Of a DNA stretch of 64,000 nt, positions 47,355 to 60,590 are shown one piece after another. The notes under the pieces were generated by a model. It ran no database searches. It saw only the letters and a list, made by a program, of their open reading frames with translations, and was not told the origin of the DNA. The stretch's first letter is position 1, and each line of letters opens with the position of its first letter. This stretch comes from Isoetes taiwanensis. Its lineage: Eukaryota > Streptophyta > Lycopodiopsida > Isoetales > Isoetaceae. Made by a program: the position numbers and the translations under genes. The DNA lies in NCBI GenBank assembly GCA_021234155.1, contig JAJEKV010000004.1, positions 7,316,109-7,380,108 of the forward strand. The letters are read 5' to 3'.

Positions 47355-48128
47355 GATGGTGAAGGGAGGGTTCTCAGCGGGAGAAGCAGGGGGGTTGCTG
47401 GAGGTGTCTTCCCTTGGAGGAGGAGGAGGAGGAGGATTACTGCTAGAAGGAACATATCACGCGAAGGTGGTCTTTAACTGCCGGACCATTATAGCAAGAT
47501 GGGCAAGAACACTCAAAAGATAAGAATAACAGCAACTACTGATGGATCCACTTATAATGTGGATGTAGGGTTAGATTTAGGGTTAGTGTTAGGGTTCGTA
47601 CATCATCAAGTCTGTGGGACGTCGTTTACCGATGTCTAGCTGACGTGTCTTGACACGCAGGCCTGCCAGCTTGGCAACAGCACCATGCCACGCAGGCATG
47701 GAGGACACGTCAGCTCTGCTGGACGTCGTTTAACGACGTCTTGCTGACGTGTCTTGACACGCAGGCCTACCAGCTTGGCAACAGCACCATGCCACGCAGG
47801 CATGGTGGACACGTCAGCTGGTTGATGTGGCCAACCATTGAATATAACACTTTAAATAGAACTGATTGAACTGGCCAACCATTGAACTGATTGAACACCA
47901 TTGAATTGATTGAGCTGGCCAACCATTGAATATAATAGTTTAAACATAAGTCATGCTAACACTTAAAAAAAAAACAGAAAATTTTTGTCTTTTGTATAAT
48001 AGAAGTGTAATATATTAAATCTAAAATATATTCAAAGAAAATGTATAACAGAATGTGAGATGTATAAAATTTGAGATTTACAAGAACTTTTTTATTGATA
48101 TTTTCATTGATTTATAAAAACATCCTGG

Positions 48129-48458
48129 TCAGCCTATGATGGTATGCTTGGGAAATGCATAGCCAATATATCCTGCGGAGTCTTCTGAGTCATCATCCGA
48201 GGACACGTCAGACACAACGTGAACAATCTTTAACCTCTTTTTTTCGGGCTCTTTGCTGGTGCTGGATTGATCAGTGGAAAGTTTTTTCATTGATTTTGAT
48301 GATATGAGTTTCTGCTTTCCCTTGCATCTATTTCCCTTTACCGGTGCTGACTTCGCGACTGATGACCTGCGCCTTGAACTAGCAGGCCTACCTCCTGCAC
48401 AAGTAGCCAAGTCCTTCAACATCCGAAGGATTCGACACTTGCTTCGAGTTATCGCCAT
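48129..48458 (-). CDS. Small basic/acidic ORF carried by the CACTA element
   Basis: 109 codons from an ATG in good context (GATCCGATGG). Basic first half (RRRSSVAKSAPVKGNRCKGK), KKRLK, then an acidic patch (SDVSSDDDSEDS) and a short aromatic end. Single open frame placed between subterminal repeat arrays. I do not recognise the family; by composition it could act in the nucleus. Whether it is expressed is unknown. Confidence 0.45.
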   Translation of the reverse strand: MAITRSKCRILRMLKDLATCAGGRPASSRRRSSVAKSAPVKGNRCKGKQKLISSKSMKKLSTDQSSTSKEPEKKRLKIVHVVSDVSSDDDSEDSAGYIGYAFPKHTIIG

Positions 48459-49084
48459 CGGATCTGCCCTACTTTTTTCTTGAGAATAGATAGATCGGAT
48501 ACTATTTTTATCTTAAAATTTTTGTATGCACGTCGTTTAACGACATCAAGCTGACGTGTTAAAATTTTCGTATGCCACGTCGTTTAACACGTCAAGCTGA
48601 CGTGTTAAAATTTTCGTACTACACGTCGTTGAACGACGTCTAACTGACGTGTCTTGTCACGCGGGCCGCCGGTTTTGGCAACCGCGCACCATGCCACGCG
48701 GTGGACACGTCGGCTTCGCGGCGACGTCGTTGAGCGGCGGCTAGCCCGGCGATGTCTTGTCACGCAGCCCGCCAGGCAGCAACAGCACCATGCCACGCAG
48801 GCATGGTGGACACGTCAACTCTGTAAGACGTCGTTAAACGACGTGTAGCTGACGTGTTTTGACACGCAGGCCTGCCAGCTTGGCAACAACACCATGCCAC
48901 GCAGGCCGACGCGACACGTCAGCTCCGTGTGGCGTCGATGAACGACGCCATGATGCCGTTGAACGACGTCAAAGTCGTCAAACGACGTTGTCGTCGTTCA
49001 TAGACGATTAGACGTCGTTCTTCAACCTGTGGACGTCGTTGAAGGTCGACTATCCCTTGTAGTGATACCCAACATCAAGGCTGT

Positions 49085-49800
49085 GTTTTAAAGAAGAAAG
49101 TGAAGAAATGGTGCCATAAAGATTGTTGGAATGCAGATCCAGGGTAGAGAGAGCCATCTTGCTAAAATCTGGCAGAATAGAAGCGAGAGAATTGCTGGAT
49201 AAACTAAGAAGAAAGGAAGGAAGGAAGGAAGTATATTTTAACGTCCGCGGAGGCCAGAGGACATGATCTTGAAATTATTAACTTATGAAGGAATGGAGCC
49301 TATGAGCTTATTGGAAGAAAGATAAGGGAGACCTATGTTGTACGTAGAAAGCCATGAAGGAATTGGACCACTAAGCCCATAGCCCGCTAAAGAAAGGCAC
49401 ACATTTCGGGCGCTTGACATGATCTAGCGTGGTGTTCCACCCAATTTTAGCCCGTTGAAAGAAAGATCCAAAGTAGTAACATCAGGAACATTAGCCAGAC
49501 TTTGAAATGGATCTAGTAGCTAATTTTTCTGCAAATTTAAGTCCACTAGACTCTTCAGATTGCCAAAGGAATCAGGAATAAGTACTACCTAAAAGCATAT
49601 TTTTTGAAAGATCAAGCAGTTGGAGCTTGGAAAGACTACCCTAAGAAAAGGATAAACGACTTGGAAGCTGGAGCTTGGGGAAGGAAAATGACGGGATCTT
49701 CGTTACCGAGAAGATCATCTATGAAGATACAGTCTTTAAGGCTTCGGCTTGCATTAAACCTAGAAGCTTGATCCTTGCACTCAGAAGCCATCGAACTTCA
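49085..49800 (-). pseudogene. Decayed LRR protein (receptor-like type)
   Basis: On the minus strand, pieces in several frames give leucine-rich repeats: LLSLSSNSLASILPDFSKMA and STLDLHSNNLYGTISSLSSL (49085-49210), LLDLSKN and VTTLDLSFNGLKLGGTP (49440-49640). Near 49790 is a cap-like start (ECKDQASRFNAS). Stops and frame changes throughout. Of the plant receptor-like LRR type, a family often in defence. Next to the CACTA end. Confidence 0.65.
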
Positions 49801-49960
49801 TGCCAATTTGGCGGTTCGAACAACACCGACCGGCAACAGGGATGACTGACAGATTATTGGCAACAACTAGTTTGGCGCGGTTTTTGACATATTCTAGGCA
49901 TATGCCTGCATATACCTGGAATGCCAAAAATCCATATGAACAAAGGTTTGCCCCCCAGGG
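49689..49960. repeat. Repeat shared with 52097-52352 and, in part, 59800-59960
   Basis: TAGAAGCTTGATCCTTGCACT, here its first 20 TAGAAGCTTGATCCTTGCAC, TTCGAACAACACCGACC and CATATTCTAGGCATA recur at 52097-52352. The right half (TTGGAGCAGTTATTGGCATA-like, ending in GGGCAACCCAAAA) recurs at 59800-59960. Likely the 5' part of the LRR genes or a small element next to them. Confidence 0.7.
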
Positions 49961-49969
49961 GCAACCCAA

Positions 49970-50640
49970 AAATTGTGCTCATAACTGTACATCATAGATG
50001 GAGTATTTTAGGAGTGCTGCGATAGCTATGACTACAATATCTGCCTCAAATGTAACAAATTAATGCAACGGATTTATGTAAGGATTTTAGGTTCATTTGG
50101 ATATGAAGCTATTTAGCCACAACCTATTGATACAATATAAAACTAATTGTGCAGACTTTGATGATGATGCTAAAATGAAATGTGACGTGGGTAAGGACAA
50201 ATAATATCCAATATGCAAATGCTTCTTGATGAGCTCATGGCCATAGTGAGCAAACTTCTCCTTGGCTTTGATTTTGAACTTTCAAATTTTTAATAATTAG
50301 CTGTGGTGAATTAGTCGTGGTCTTTGTGGTTTTTACCTGTAATGAATTGCTCAAAACTGTCATTTGAGGTCCATCATTTGGCCCTTTCGCATGCTTTTGG
50401 TTGGTTAATAAATCCCACATTATGCAGCTATGGTGTATCTCACGTGCGCATAACCATATTTTTTTGTACAACCAGCTGTGCATGGTGGATAAGCCACCTA
50501 CGAAAATCTACAATTTCCTCTAGCCGCCAAATTAACTTTGTCAAACACCGATCAGAAAAAGTCATGTCTTAAAACTGTTACAATTAATTGAATAGCTTCG
50601 AAAGCCACTGTCCTTAGTAGATCCATCCTTGGCGCTAATA
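49970..50640. other. No gene supported
   Basis: AT-rich non-coding sequence. Confidence 0.4.
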
Positions 50641-50729
50641 TCTATTTGAAGCCTGCACTTGATACCATGGATGAAGATTTTACCATGGCCTCTCTTCCAA
50701 AAGCAACAACTTTTGCCATAATTGCTTCT

Positions 50730-51003
50730 TTATTTATTATAGATGGACTGCTTGTGCTTGTCACCATCACTTTTGAACTTTGGGCTTGATACATGTTTCC
50801 TGGCTGACCTTTCACACCCCTCTTGCTCACCATGTCTCTGCGACAAACAATATAAATGAAAGTATAACCTGTCGACCAATTCATGCTAAATTGAACTCCT
50901 GAATGATTTGTGGGAACCAGAACAGTCCAAACGTTCAATAATGCTTTTACCTTGCCAATTTTGCGTATCACATACTTTGCATAGCTTGTAGGAGCCCTTC
51001 AGA
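50730..51003 (-). other. Possible last two exons of an unassigned gene
   Basis: Minus strand: an open stretch (PTSYAKYVIRKIGK) ends with GGCAAG|GTAAAA at 50951. An acceptor TTTGTCGCAG| at 50838-50840 opens 50837-50730 in the same phase, encoding a hydrophilic C-terminus (RHGEQEGCERSARKH ... QSIYNK) to TAA. The phase match is the main support. No family recognised and upstream exons were not found. Confidence 0.35.
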
Positions 51004-51814
51004 TTTCACAGAATACTTTAACAACTGGAATTCACTATAATACCAAATATTCAGCTAACTAATTCAGGTGCAGGCAGCCAGAGCAAGTGATAATAGTAAG
51101 TCCACATTCTCACGAACTCAAATCCTAAACTGAAATAGCATATGCTTGTACATATTATTCAAGTCCTATTTCACATTATCTTGTAGATGTGATGGTCTGG
51201 ATGTGCTGCATTGCTATAAATAGAAAGCGTGTTGGCCACGACCATAGACATCAACAATATAAACTATGAGCAACAATATAAACTATGGAGAACAAATGAA
51301 CTAAGACTAGGGAAAGTGCAAAATCATTATATAAAATCCAAGAATGCTCCCATTGGAGTTAACAATTGAATGAAAAAATAGTCCTACATTTCCTATCTTT
51401 ATACAAACATAACAAAGATACTGAGTCATGGCACCATATCCATAGTACTTAGTTTTCCTGCCAACTCTGGAGAATGGCTAGCGGGCTTCTTAAGATACTC
51501 TATGACACTGAAATTTGGGTAATGCCAATGAAAGGAAATTCCCAAGCTCATGCAAAACAATCAATCAAACCCTAGCATCTTGGACATCATATCATTGGAG
51601 AGTCTAGAATGTTCAGGGGGGAGAGGGCCACAAAGACTTCAAAAACCAGCTTATGCTTTAGAGTCAAAACTTCATAATTCTACCTCCTAAATTAATTCAT
51701 GGTTGCAGAGATAAACAATACAAAATTTTAATATCTAGTTGTTTTCATAAAGAATGGATAGATCCTAAAATAGCAGTGTCAAGACACATGACACGCACTA
51801 GGATATGATGTTGA
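51004..51814. other. No gene supported
   Basis: AT-rich non-coding sequence with ATATAAACTATG direct repeats near 51255-51290. Confidence 0.4.
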
Positions 51815-52200
51815 CTAATGGAGTACCAAATTGATCCCTGTGTGGCAACCTTTCTCACATGTCATAACTTTCTTGATTATAGTTCCATTCTTCATAGGGA
51901 CAAGCTCAAGCACAATACAGTAAGGATCGCTATTTTCTATAGTGGGGACCCATACCTTATCTAAAAAAAGTTGGAAGTGCAGCTGTGAAAGCAGGCTGCC
52001 AATTGCGGGAGCACTACCAGAAAGCACAACGCTGATGCCATTAACATAATTGTGCGGAAACAATATTGCTTGACTGTACAACATTCTTCATAGACAAGTG
52101 GATCTTGGTTACCAAGAAGATCATCTGTGAAGATCCAATCTTTAGGGCTTCATCTTGCATTTAAGCTAGAAGCTTGATCCTTGCACTCCACAATATCAAA
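51815..52200 (-). pseudogene. Second LRR-gene fragment
   Basis: The minus strand repeats the start seen at 49790 (ECKDQASSLNA, 52180), then a frame 52084-51815 with SGSAPAIGSLLSQLHFQLFL, which looks like a worn LRR unit (SGSIPAIGSLSQL-type). Broken by frameshifts. Confidence 0.45.
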
Positions 52201-52662
52201 CTTCATGCCGATTAGGTAGTTCGAACAACACCGACCAGCAACAGGGCTGACAAGCAATTTACTGGCAACAACCAGTTTGGAGCAATTTTCGGCATATTCT
52301 AGGCATACGCTAGCATATCCTGGAATATGCCAAAAACCCATATGAGCAACCCACTCAAGGGCATTGGGAAAATAACAGAAAACTTAAGGCCATTTGGGGA
52401 ATTTTGACTTAAACTTAAGGGCATTTCAGGAAATTATCAAACCTTAGGGGTATTTGATGAAACTCGCCAAAAGATACTGGTATTTTGTAGTTTTCCCTTT
52501 TCAAAAAGACACTAAACTCTAAGTTAAAGTCAAAACAACAAAAAGGAACTTTAATATAGAAGTTACTCGCAGAAACCCTACCTATGCCACACTAATTAGA
52601 GGAGGAAGGAGATTTTAAAGATTTGCACAAGCATGTAGGCTAAGGATCGTGTTTCGCATGCC

Positions 52663-55198
52663 ATGGTTACTTTAAAAGAATTTAGGACTGGGCTTGTCTT
52701 TCCCTCTCCTCAATTGTCTTCAAAATCGGTGATAGGTTCTGCTTATAGCCTGCATTTTAGAACGAGACTAATATGGCAAAGGAGACAGCCAAACAGAAAT
52801 ATGTTGAGGGCCACGGCTATCAACAGACGGGATGACTACCTACAGGTGCGCCTATTTTTTCTTTTCTGAAATATTTTGAATTGGCTTATTCATATTGTGT
52901 TGTATTCAAAGGTTGAAGGCGTAAACTACAAACCGCCAGGAACTGAGAATACTATACTGAAGAACGTTACTTTCTCACTTCCGGAGAAAAGGTGTGGGAC
53001 TATAGTTTTTTATCAAATTTCTGTCTTAGATTACTTTGAAAACCTTTCTTCTACATGTTTCGTTTTAAAGCCCGGGGGACATTTACGTCATTAGCACTAT
53101 ATCTTATTATTGAGGTGCATTAATGTCATTAGCACTATATCGTATTATTGAGTTATTCTGGTCTCTCTAACAGTTGGCTACTAAATACATATTTATTTGT
53201 TGCCCTCTATTTGCAAATTTTCCTTAAGTAAGCCCTATTTGTCAGTTCTAATATTCCATGATGCTATTCACCAAATAATGGGGTTCATGATTTGACACGT
53301 TCAGTAGCATAATAATGCCTTTGGTCATGTGAATAGTGTCATAATGAATCCGAGTGCAACCATGCATCTGATCACGTGAATTATTCTGGGAATCGTTCCA
53401 GTATGAGACATGAGATAAGTTAAAGTGACGATGCCATAATAGTTACAATCTAGGCACAAGTGTTGCATACTCGTATTCAAACTATTCTCTTGCAGTTTGG
53501 GTTTGATATATGGACGAAGTGGAAGTGGGAAGACTACTCTGTTACAGGCAAGTTCCTCTCTAGTTTTTAAAATGTACACTCTGGCAAATTCTAAATGGAA
53601 AATGAGTGGAATACTCTCTTCTAAAGACGTGAAGCTACAGGATTAAAGTGTCATCTTGGTGTTGATATATAGGACTAATCTTACCAGGGAGTGATTTGAT
53701 GGACATTTTAAACATGCCTATGTTTTGGAAACACTAGCGTGTAGGTAGGGATGTATCAGTGGAAATACTAGAATTATTGCTTCGGCCTAAGCAACACAAA
53801 GAGACAATTTCTGGTATTCTATCCGCCTCCAACACCATGACTAGTGTGTTTATGCACTTGAAAAGGATTTCTGGTATCCATATATTATAGTGATATATGA
53901 TTGTGGCGGTTGCCTTCAGTGAGTAAGCCATAAGGATGCAAGGTATGTTATGACTGCAACTATAAGTACGTTGTATAATAATGTATTTGACGTTGTAGTT
54001 GTTTTCTGAGACATGCACTTCCTTTCAGTTTTTTAAGTTTATGCTTTGACTTCATGTTTATTAGTGTTTATGAAGTACATTTAATCGCAATGCTAATCTA
54101 GAATTTTTCTCTATTGTTAAATTAAGGTTGATTTGGTTTATAGGTCGATTTGTTTATAAGAGAAGTCTTACAGAAAAGTTGGTTCAGTTTCTATCATGTT
54201 CTCATTCCTTTGCATCTGATTTTTGCAGCTTTTAGCTGGATTATCGACACCAACTGAAGGGGCTATTAAAGTTGGAGACACTAGTGGTACCATGTCAGCT
54301 TTGCAGGCAATCCTATCCTCCAAGGTTGGAATGGTATTCCAGTTTCCTGAACGGTGATTCAGATCTTCTTAAATTATTTATATGACACAATTTACATTGA
54401 TGGTTAACTGCATTTTACTTTCTCCAGATACTTTTTAGGAGATACCATCCTAGAAGAGCTTACATTTGGATGGCCAAGACAAAATCAAGATCCATCCAGG
54501 AGGCATCTATTAACTATGAGGCTGCAGAGATCCATTTTCGCTGTACTGACAATTAGGAACCATTTATGCAATTTCTACAATTGACTTATATGGCAATCTT
54601 TTTGAAGATAAATTGGAAATGTTAAAACGCTTTATGTAACACTTTATTTTCAGGTTGGACTGTCCAAGTTCTCTTTGGATACAAATCCACGTCACTTGAG
54701 TGATGGCTATAAGAGGCGCCTGGCTTTAGCAGTACAACTGGTAAGAAATTTAGGAACACATGTCAAAAGGTGTGGCAATGCATTTCAACAACAATTATAG
54801 GAAAATTCTATGTGTCAATGCATTTTTAATAATGGGAATTTCCAGGTGCGGATGCCAGATTTGCTTTTGTTGGATGAACCTCTGGCAGGTCTAGGTACAG
54901 CTGAAATCCTGGCTGTCATGTATGTTTCAGACGCATGTTTATCTATATTTTGTTTTCTTCTGTAGATTGGAATGCAAGAGCAGATGTCGTGCAGTTACTA
55001 AAAAGTTTGAAAATAGAGCGCACTTTGATTGTGGTTAGCCATGACTTAAAGTAAGCACCCTTTTGTTCAACCTACGCTTCTTATGAACTTTGTATACTAA
55101 ATGGGACTGCTGCTTGTAGAGAATTATTACCTCTTGTGGACCGGTCATGGCAAATGAGCATAGATGGTTCTTTGATAGAACAACCTCCAGAGTCATAA
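52663..55198 (+). CDS. ABCI11: ABC transporter I family member 11-like, chloroplast ATPase, nine exons
   Basis: Exons 52663-52845, 52912-52991, 53496-53547, 54229-54353, 54428-54542, 54654-54740, 54846-54894, 54966-55050, 55120-55198; phases agree throughout, giving 284 residues and a TAA stop. The start is GCCATGG at 52663. Residues 1 to about 50 are basic and Ser-rich, a likely plastid transit peptide. Then one nucleotide-binding domain: Walker A GRSGSGKTT, Q-loop VFQFPER, signature LSDGYKRRLALA (Gly to Asp relative to LSGGY), Walker B LLLLDEPLAG, switch His in VVSHDLK. There is no membrane segment, as expected of a soluble ABCI-type ATPase that works with partner membrane proteins. Intron 3 uses a GC donor (CAG|GCAAGT). 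Nothing is broken. Confidence 0.9.
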
Positions 55199-56060
55199 GA
55201 TGAACAAAGCTATTTTCAAAGTATCTAAGGCGTGAATGCAATTCCAAACAAAGTCTCACTTTATGTGAGCCTAAGGTGTTCTATGTGAGGCCTTTTGCTA
55301 TGTTGTTTCCTATACTGTATGATGTGGTATGGTGCAGAGAATGACTTGCTACGTTCATTTTTCTTTAATGTATTCACTTTTACAGACAATAGGAAGCAGT
55401 TTTTGGCCATGTGTCTATTATATGCAAAGATATTGATAGTTTAAACATATAAATCATGTACTCAAGAAGACTATCATTCATGGACATGTGAGTGAAATGT
55501 GAAACGCGTGGATCATTATCATATGTTGTGGTGTCACTGTACAAGTGTGAGAAATGCTGACTGATAAATATGCGATCAGACTCTTGGATGAAAAACTTTA
55601 GCAAGATGTTGATTCCTGTGACCTTTTACATCAAGAACATGCCCCCTTCAAAAACGAGATCAAACAGTTGAGCCTTCTGCACGAATCACGCTCTTCTAAT
55701 AAGAGGCTATTACATCTTGTTGCTTTGGTCTGTGGCCAATTTTGCTACTCAGCTAGTGCATGTCCTAAGCTGTCGTCCCCCTTTTTTTTACTTGGGTTGC
55801 TCTATGGATAGAACTTAGTTTGGTAGTGCTGGCAAGGCATATTATAAAAATGTCTGGACGTCCTGTGTGTTTTGACCTGCAGCAAAATGTCAGTTGAAAA
55901 AACCTGTTCTTTTTGGCGTCCTGAATGGCGTTGTGGCACCCGTCTAAGATGGAGGGATATGGGTTTAAGGGCAGTTCCCTATGGGCGTCAAGCCTGGATT
56001 CTCACTCATCTTATGATCACCTCCATATAGAAGTACAACCTAACAACATCAAGCAACACC
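55199..56060. other. 3' flank of ABCI11, no further gene seen
   Basis: Includes the 3' UTR of ABCI11. No other coding signal supported. Confidence 0.5.
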
Positions 56061-56067
56061 TCTCTGA

Positions 56068-56190
56068 CGTTTGATCCATATATAATAGTTGCCACATCAG
56101 TGGCAGATGCAATATGTGGACTACATGCTTTGATCCATAAATAATAGTTGCCACATCACTACATGCTTTGATTCATAAATAATAGTTGCC
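56068..56190 (+). repeat. Short repeat cluster, also at 57053-57115
   Basis: TTTGATCCATAAATAATAGT followed by TGCCACATCA occurs, with small changes, near 56079, 56130, 56168 and 57057; the copies at 56079 and 57057 continue into GGCAGATGCAATATGTGG. Confidence 0.8.
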
Positions 56191-57052
56191 ATTACGTCGC
56201 CAAAATTTCTCTTTTCTATGATTTCTGGCGTAGGTTAGCCGGGAATAGGGGGAGGGTTTTTTTTTTTTGGTTTTGGCATGAGGGGTATGCATGGTCGGAA
56301 ATAGCAGGGCCCCTGTTCACGGGGACTGCTAACATCAGCCCGATGGAGGCGGTCGGACCACGAATGGAGGAGGCGATGGAGGCCATGCCTCAGCTCAAGG
56401 CCTGCGATGGCATCTACAGCGGCTTCTCCCCAACTCCAGCCTGTTTCGGTTCTTCTCTTTTCCTCCGGATTGCAGGGGTTTGGACTGGGCTTTCGATAGC
56501 CTGTTGGGGTTTCTGAAGCCGATTTTGATTGGGTTGGATTTTGCTGTAGATGGGGCAACGATAAGCTTAAGGGGGAGTAGGCTGTGATTGCAGCCTGGAA
56601 TTCTAGCTGGTTGCTCCATATCTTGTTGGGGAAACAATAATGTAAAATCTCAGGAATTACTTCTTAGTGTCGACGCTTGTTCACGTTGTCATTTTAGAAC
56701 TAAATTACAGATGGGCAACAAATGGGCAGCAGACATGAGAATATCCTCTTTCGTTGGTTTCTCTACAGATGGGCAACAGAGGTGCAGTCTGGCATACAGT
56801 CCGGCATCAACAGATTAAATGTAGAGCATTTTCGTTTTATCCCTTTGGCTGTTTGTCAACATGTTTACATGAGGACGGACATTAGGATTGTTACTGATGT
56901 ACGTATATGATGCGTATGGGGAGCGTGGTGATATACGGGGTGTGAGGTGTAAAATCTCACATCCTTGATTCCGCATATTCTCAAGATTATACCTTCATCC
57001 AATGAACGAAAAAAAACATTAACACATATAGGCATTAACACATAGGATGGAA
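56191..57052. other. No gene supported
   Basis: A GC-richer island (56270-56560) has frames on both strands, none with family resemblance. CAGATGGGCAACA occurs twice (56707, 56767). Confidence 0.35.
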
Positions 57053-57115
57053 TGCTTTGATCCATAAATAATAGTTGCCACATCAGAGGCAGATGCAATA
57101 TGTGGACTACATGCC

Positions 57116-60100
57116 AATCTCCATTTTGCAATCTCCATGCTGCATGAACCTTATTTTTCTAAATGTAAGCAAAGTTATGTGGGATTACCCACGATGTAGA
57201 GAAGCAAAAATGCCCCATCCTGATCACAAGCCGGGAGCATAATATGGTATATGCCAAAAAATACACAATCTTTGGCTACTATCTTGAAAACCCCAATTTT
57301 AAAATGCTCATGCGTACAAAATACCAAAAAACTCTGATCTAAATGGCAAAATATAGCATGTTCATCCCTAGAAATTGTTGTATGAATCGAATAATTTACA
57401 GTGGGCGCATCGAGCCATTAGGAAAAATAAATACCCGATACAATGAGTACAATAACCATTGAAACAAAAAAAATTTTTGTGCTTATATCATTGGAAATCT
57501 ATTTCAATAAAAGTATTATCTATTTCATAAAACTTTGACAAAAATAAACCCAAAATAGCAATTTCACAAAGCTATACCCTCAAGCCATTAGAAAATTGGG
57601 TATTGACTCCAACTTTATAAGATAGTCTTTTTCATCACAACATAGACAAGGTCAAGGTTTAGCTTCTTAGACAATTAATAGTCTTGAAATGTACAACTCT
57701 CATGATGATGTTTCCATGGTCCAACACCACATTCTTCTCTCCAGCACTATACATAGCATACAAATACTTACCTTGGTGCACGTCATTCTCAGTTACATTG
57801 TGGGACACATGTTTATAGTTTGTTTTCAACATCTTTCATGTAATACCAAATCATACCCTAAACAATTAAATTTAGAGTCCTTCAGCGCTTTGTATATATT
57901 CATGTAACCAATGGGCATTTGAAGCAATTATTCTAAATATTACATTGTTGACAATGCAAATAATCTACCTCAGATCCACGCTCAAGCTAACACATTCTTC
58001 CAAGCAGTTACTCCTCAGAAAATAACAAGTTTTATCATAGAATGCAAGGCCAATATCTTTCCCGCTTCAATCTAATATAAAACTAACATTGAGAAAGTGA
58101 CCTCATCTGGCTAAAACAATTTGCCATTCCCTCTTCCTTTCCTCTTGGCGTGGTTACATCCTTCTTTTGCAGTTTCCTCTGCCATTAGATTCTGTCTCTT
58201 TGCTTCTTTCCTCCCCGCTTGTTCTTTTTGTAACTCCAACCAAGACGACCAGAACAAAAACAAGAAAAAACACAAAATTTGGAAGTGAGAATTCTTTTGT
58301 GGCTATGAATTGAATATCTCAACAACAAGAAATTGTTGCTAGTCACCTGCAACTGATTCCGAGCAAAGTAGAGAAGTCAAGGAGCTCATGGCTAGTAAAA
58401 TCCGGCCATCTAGAAGTAGTATTTGATAATTCTACAAACCACGGACAATAAAATTGGCAACAAGCAAATCGTAGATAGTCATGTGCAAATGATTGTGAGC
58501 AAAAAAAGATAGAGAGATTGATAGATTTTTTTAATGTCCCTGGGAAGCCGACACACACCCAGGTAGGATCTTCCCCCACCACTGTACATGGCCGAAGAGG
58601 GCCCTTTTCCCACTAACTTTACAATGATCATGGCCACTTTCAGAATGAGATGTTGAACTCGTGATCTTAGGCATGTCAGTTTAGGGTCTTACCACAAGAC
58701 AAGGAGCTCACCTGACTGCCAAAGTCACATCCAAGGTTCCTTCCAAGTTTTTCACAAGTTCCTCTAGCAAAATTGGCCCTTTCAAAATAATATACAAGGT
58801 GCTACGCACATAGGGTTGCCCTCTAGTTTCTTGAGGATGAATGGCCTAAATCAAACCGTGAAGTCATGTTTTCACAATCTATATTTAAATTAAAGTAGAC
58901 CCCTACCATGTTCTTACAATTAGTTTGTAGGTCCCTACATTTAGGTATAAGCCCGTCCATAAGTGCCTCTCGATTGAATTGTGTATGCAACTGAGTAGTT
59001 TAATGTTGTAGAAATGTTTGTACGTGTCTTATGTCTTGCAGACACAATCACAACACTTTTCAGTACTCACAATATTTTAAGCTATAGGTGTTCATATATA
59101 ACACCATTGAACGAGTCACAATATACAATAAACAATCTTTCGGGCGATGCTCCACATGAAAGACATTGAGAGAAGTTATATTGTTATTCTGATCTTATTT
59201 CAATCATATTCTGTCTATTAGTATCACCATTGTGTTGTGAAATCCAGGTATAAAATATGACTCGTAAACCTTCAAGCTTCTTCTACCTTGTCCACGACTT
59301 GTGTAATCCAACCTTTACAAATTTGTTGTTGTGCATATGGCTCCGAAAGCATTTCCTAAAGGCAGGCAGATGACATAGGTGCCTCAAGCATGTACTTTTG
59401 CAGCTCCCTTATTAGTGGGAGTATCCATCTATATTGGCAGTACAAGAAATGCTAATTAATAAGAGAGAATGTATCAATGTTTTAATCGGGTGAGACTGAT
59501 CATAGGTTTTGAGATCCCAGTTCAACAAAATTATTATTTGGTGCAGAGTTCGAGGTCATCATCATGAAAGACCTGTACAATCTGCTCGAGCTAATATGCA
59601 AATCATGTCTTACCTTTGGGGAAGACGAACTTAATCCTTTTGATTGTAATCCAATTCTGCCCTCCCTTATCAACAACCAGCAGAGTATGTGATCAGAGCC
59701 CAAGAACCCAGGAGTGCAGCTAGCTGAGCAGTCTTTGTGAAGCTAAGGACCTAGGAAGAAGCTGGAGCTACAGTAGCCGCCATCGCCAAAACACCGGTTA
59801 GGCGGTTTCCAGAGTGGTTGCCTAGCAACATAAATGACCGCCAATTTACAGTCAATAATGGGTTTGGAGCAGTTATTGGCATATTTTGGGCATATACTGG
59901 CATATACCTGGAATATGCCACAAACCCACATGGACAAGGGTTTTCCCCCTTAGGGGCAACCCAAAAGTATTTTAATATTTCTTACTATCAAATGCATGCA
60001 TGCACATACCATAAGATTTTAGTGTAAATTTAGCCCAAAATAGTAACCCTATTGTTAATCATGTGCCCAAACACATAAAACTATTCCTCAAGTACACACA

Positions 60101-60430
60101 CCCACGTGACAAGTCAGAGAAGTCTGCTCAGCATAATAAGTCAGAAAAGCCTGCTCCAAAAGACAAGTGTATCAAGAGGTCACGACCTTCAAAAGGGTGA
60201 CGTGATACTATTGGCGTCAGATATCACGATTTTCACGACGTGATACTATTGGCATATTTGCAAGTTATTCCTCGGTCTAGACTGTAGATAGCGATCCTCG
60301 TTTGTGGAGTATGCTTGTATAAGTTAACACGTACTATATAACGAGGTTTGTGAAATACTATAAGGCTTGAGGCAACTTCCTAAATGATGTTGATCTTATA
60401 CATGTGTGATACAATTTTAAGGAGTACAAA
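57116..60430. other. No gene supported
   Basis: AT-rich non-coding sequence. It contains the partial repeat copy at 59800-59960 and a duplicated ACGTGATACTATTGGC at 60202 and 60239. Confidence 0.4.
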
Positions 60431-60590
60431 AAGAGCTCTCGCTCCCCTATGTCACCCCCGTGTGAATATGCACCCAAACCAAAGGGGAATTTCAGGGAGA
60501 CTTTAATTTAAAAGTGTTGGATGTAATGGTTAATGTTAGCTTAAAGAAATCTTGGCCCCTTCGAGGCCTTGGGAAAAGGTATGTAGACAA
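60430..60590 (+). repeat. Related copy of the inverted-repeat element
   Basis: CACCCCCGTGTGAATATGCA followed by CCCAAACCAAAGGGG, and ending TTGGCCCCTTCGAGGCC, match the right arm at 61471-61700 with divergence and a deletion. Confidence 0.75.

Larger units (their letters stand above)
46984..49064 (-). mobile_element. CACTA-type DNA transposon, right-hand part
   Basis: The end CTTGTAGTG at 49064 is, on the minus strand, CACTACAAGGGATAG, a typical CACTA terminus. Inside are many copies of the palindrome ACGTCGTTTAACGACGT (47003, 47723, 48530, 48620, 48828 and degenerate ones). Longer repeats with GACACGCAGGCCTGCCAGCT lie at about 47650, 47757 and 48860, as expected of subterminal transposase-binding arrays. 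The left end is replaced by the gypsy LTR. No TnpD/TNP2-type transposase is present. Confidence 0.82.

Noticed and set aside
47272-47523. Gly-rich 83-codon frame in the CACTA element
   Set aside because: The Gly run is a GGA microsatellite and no homologous domain is visible.
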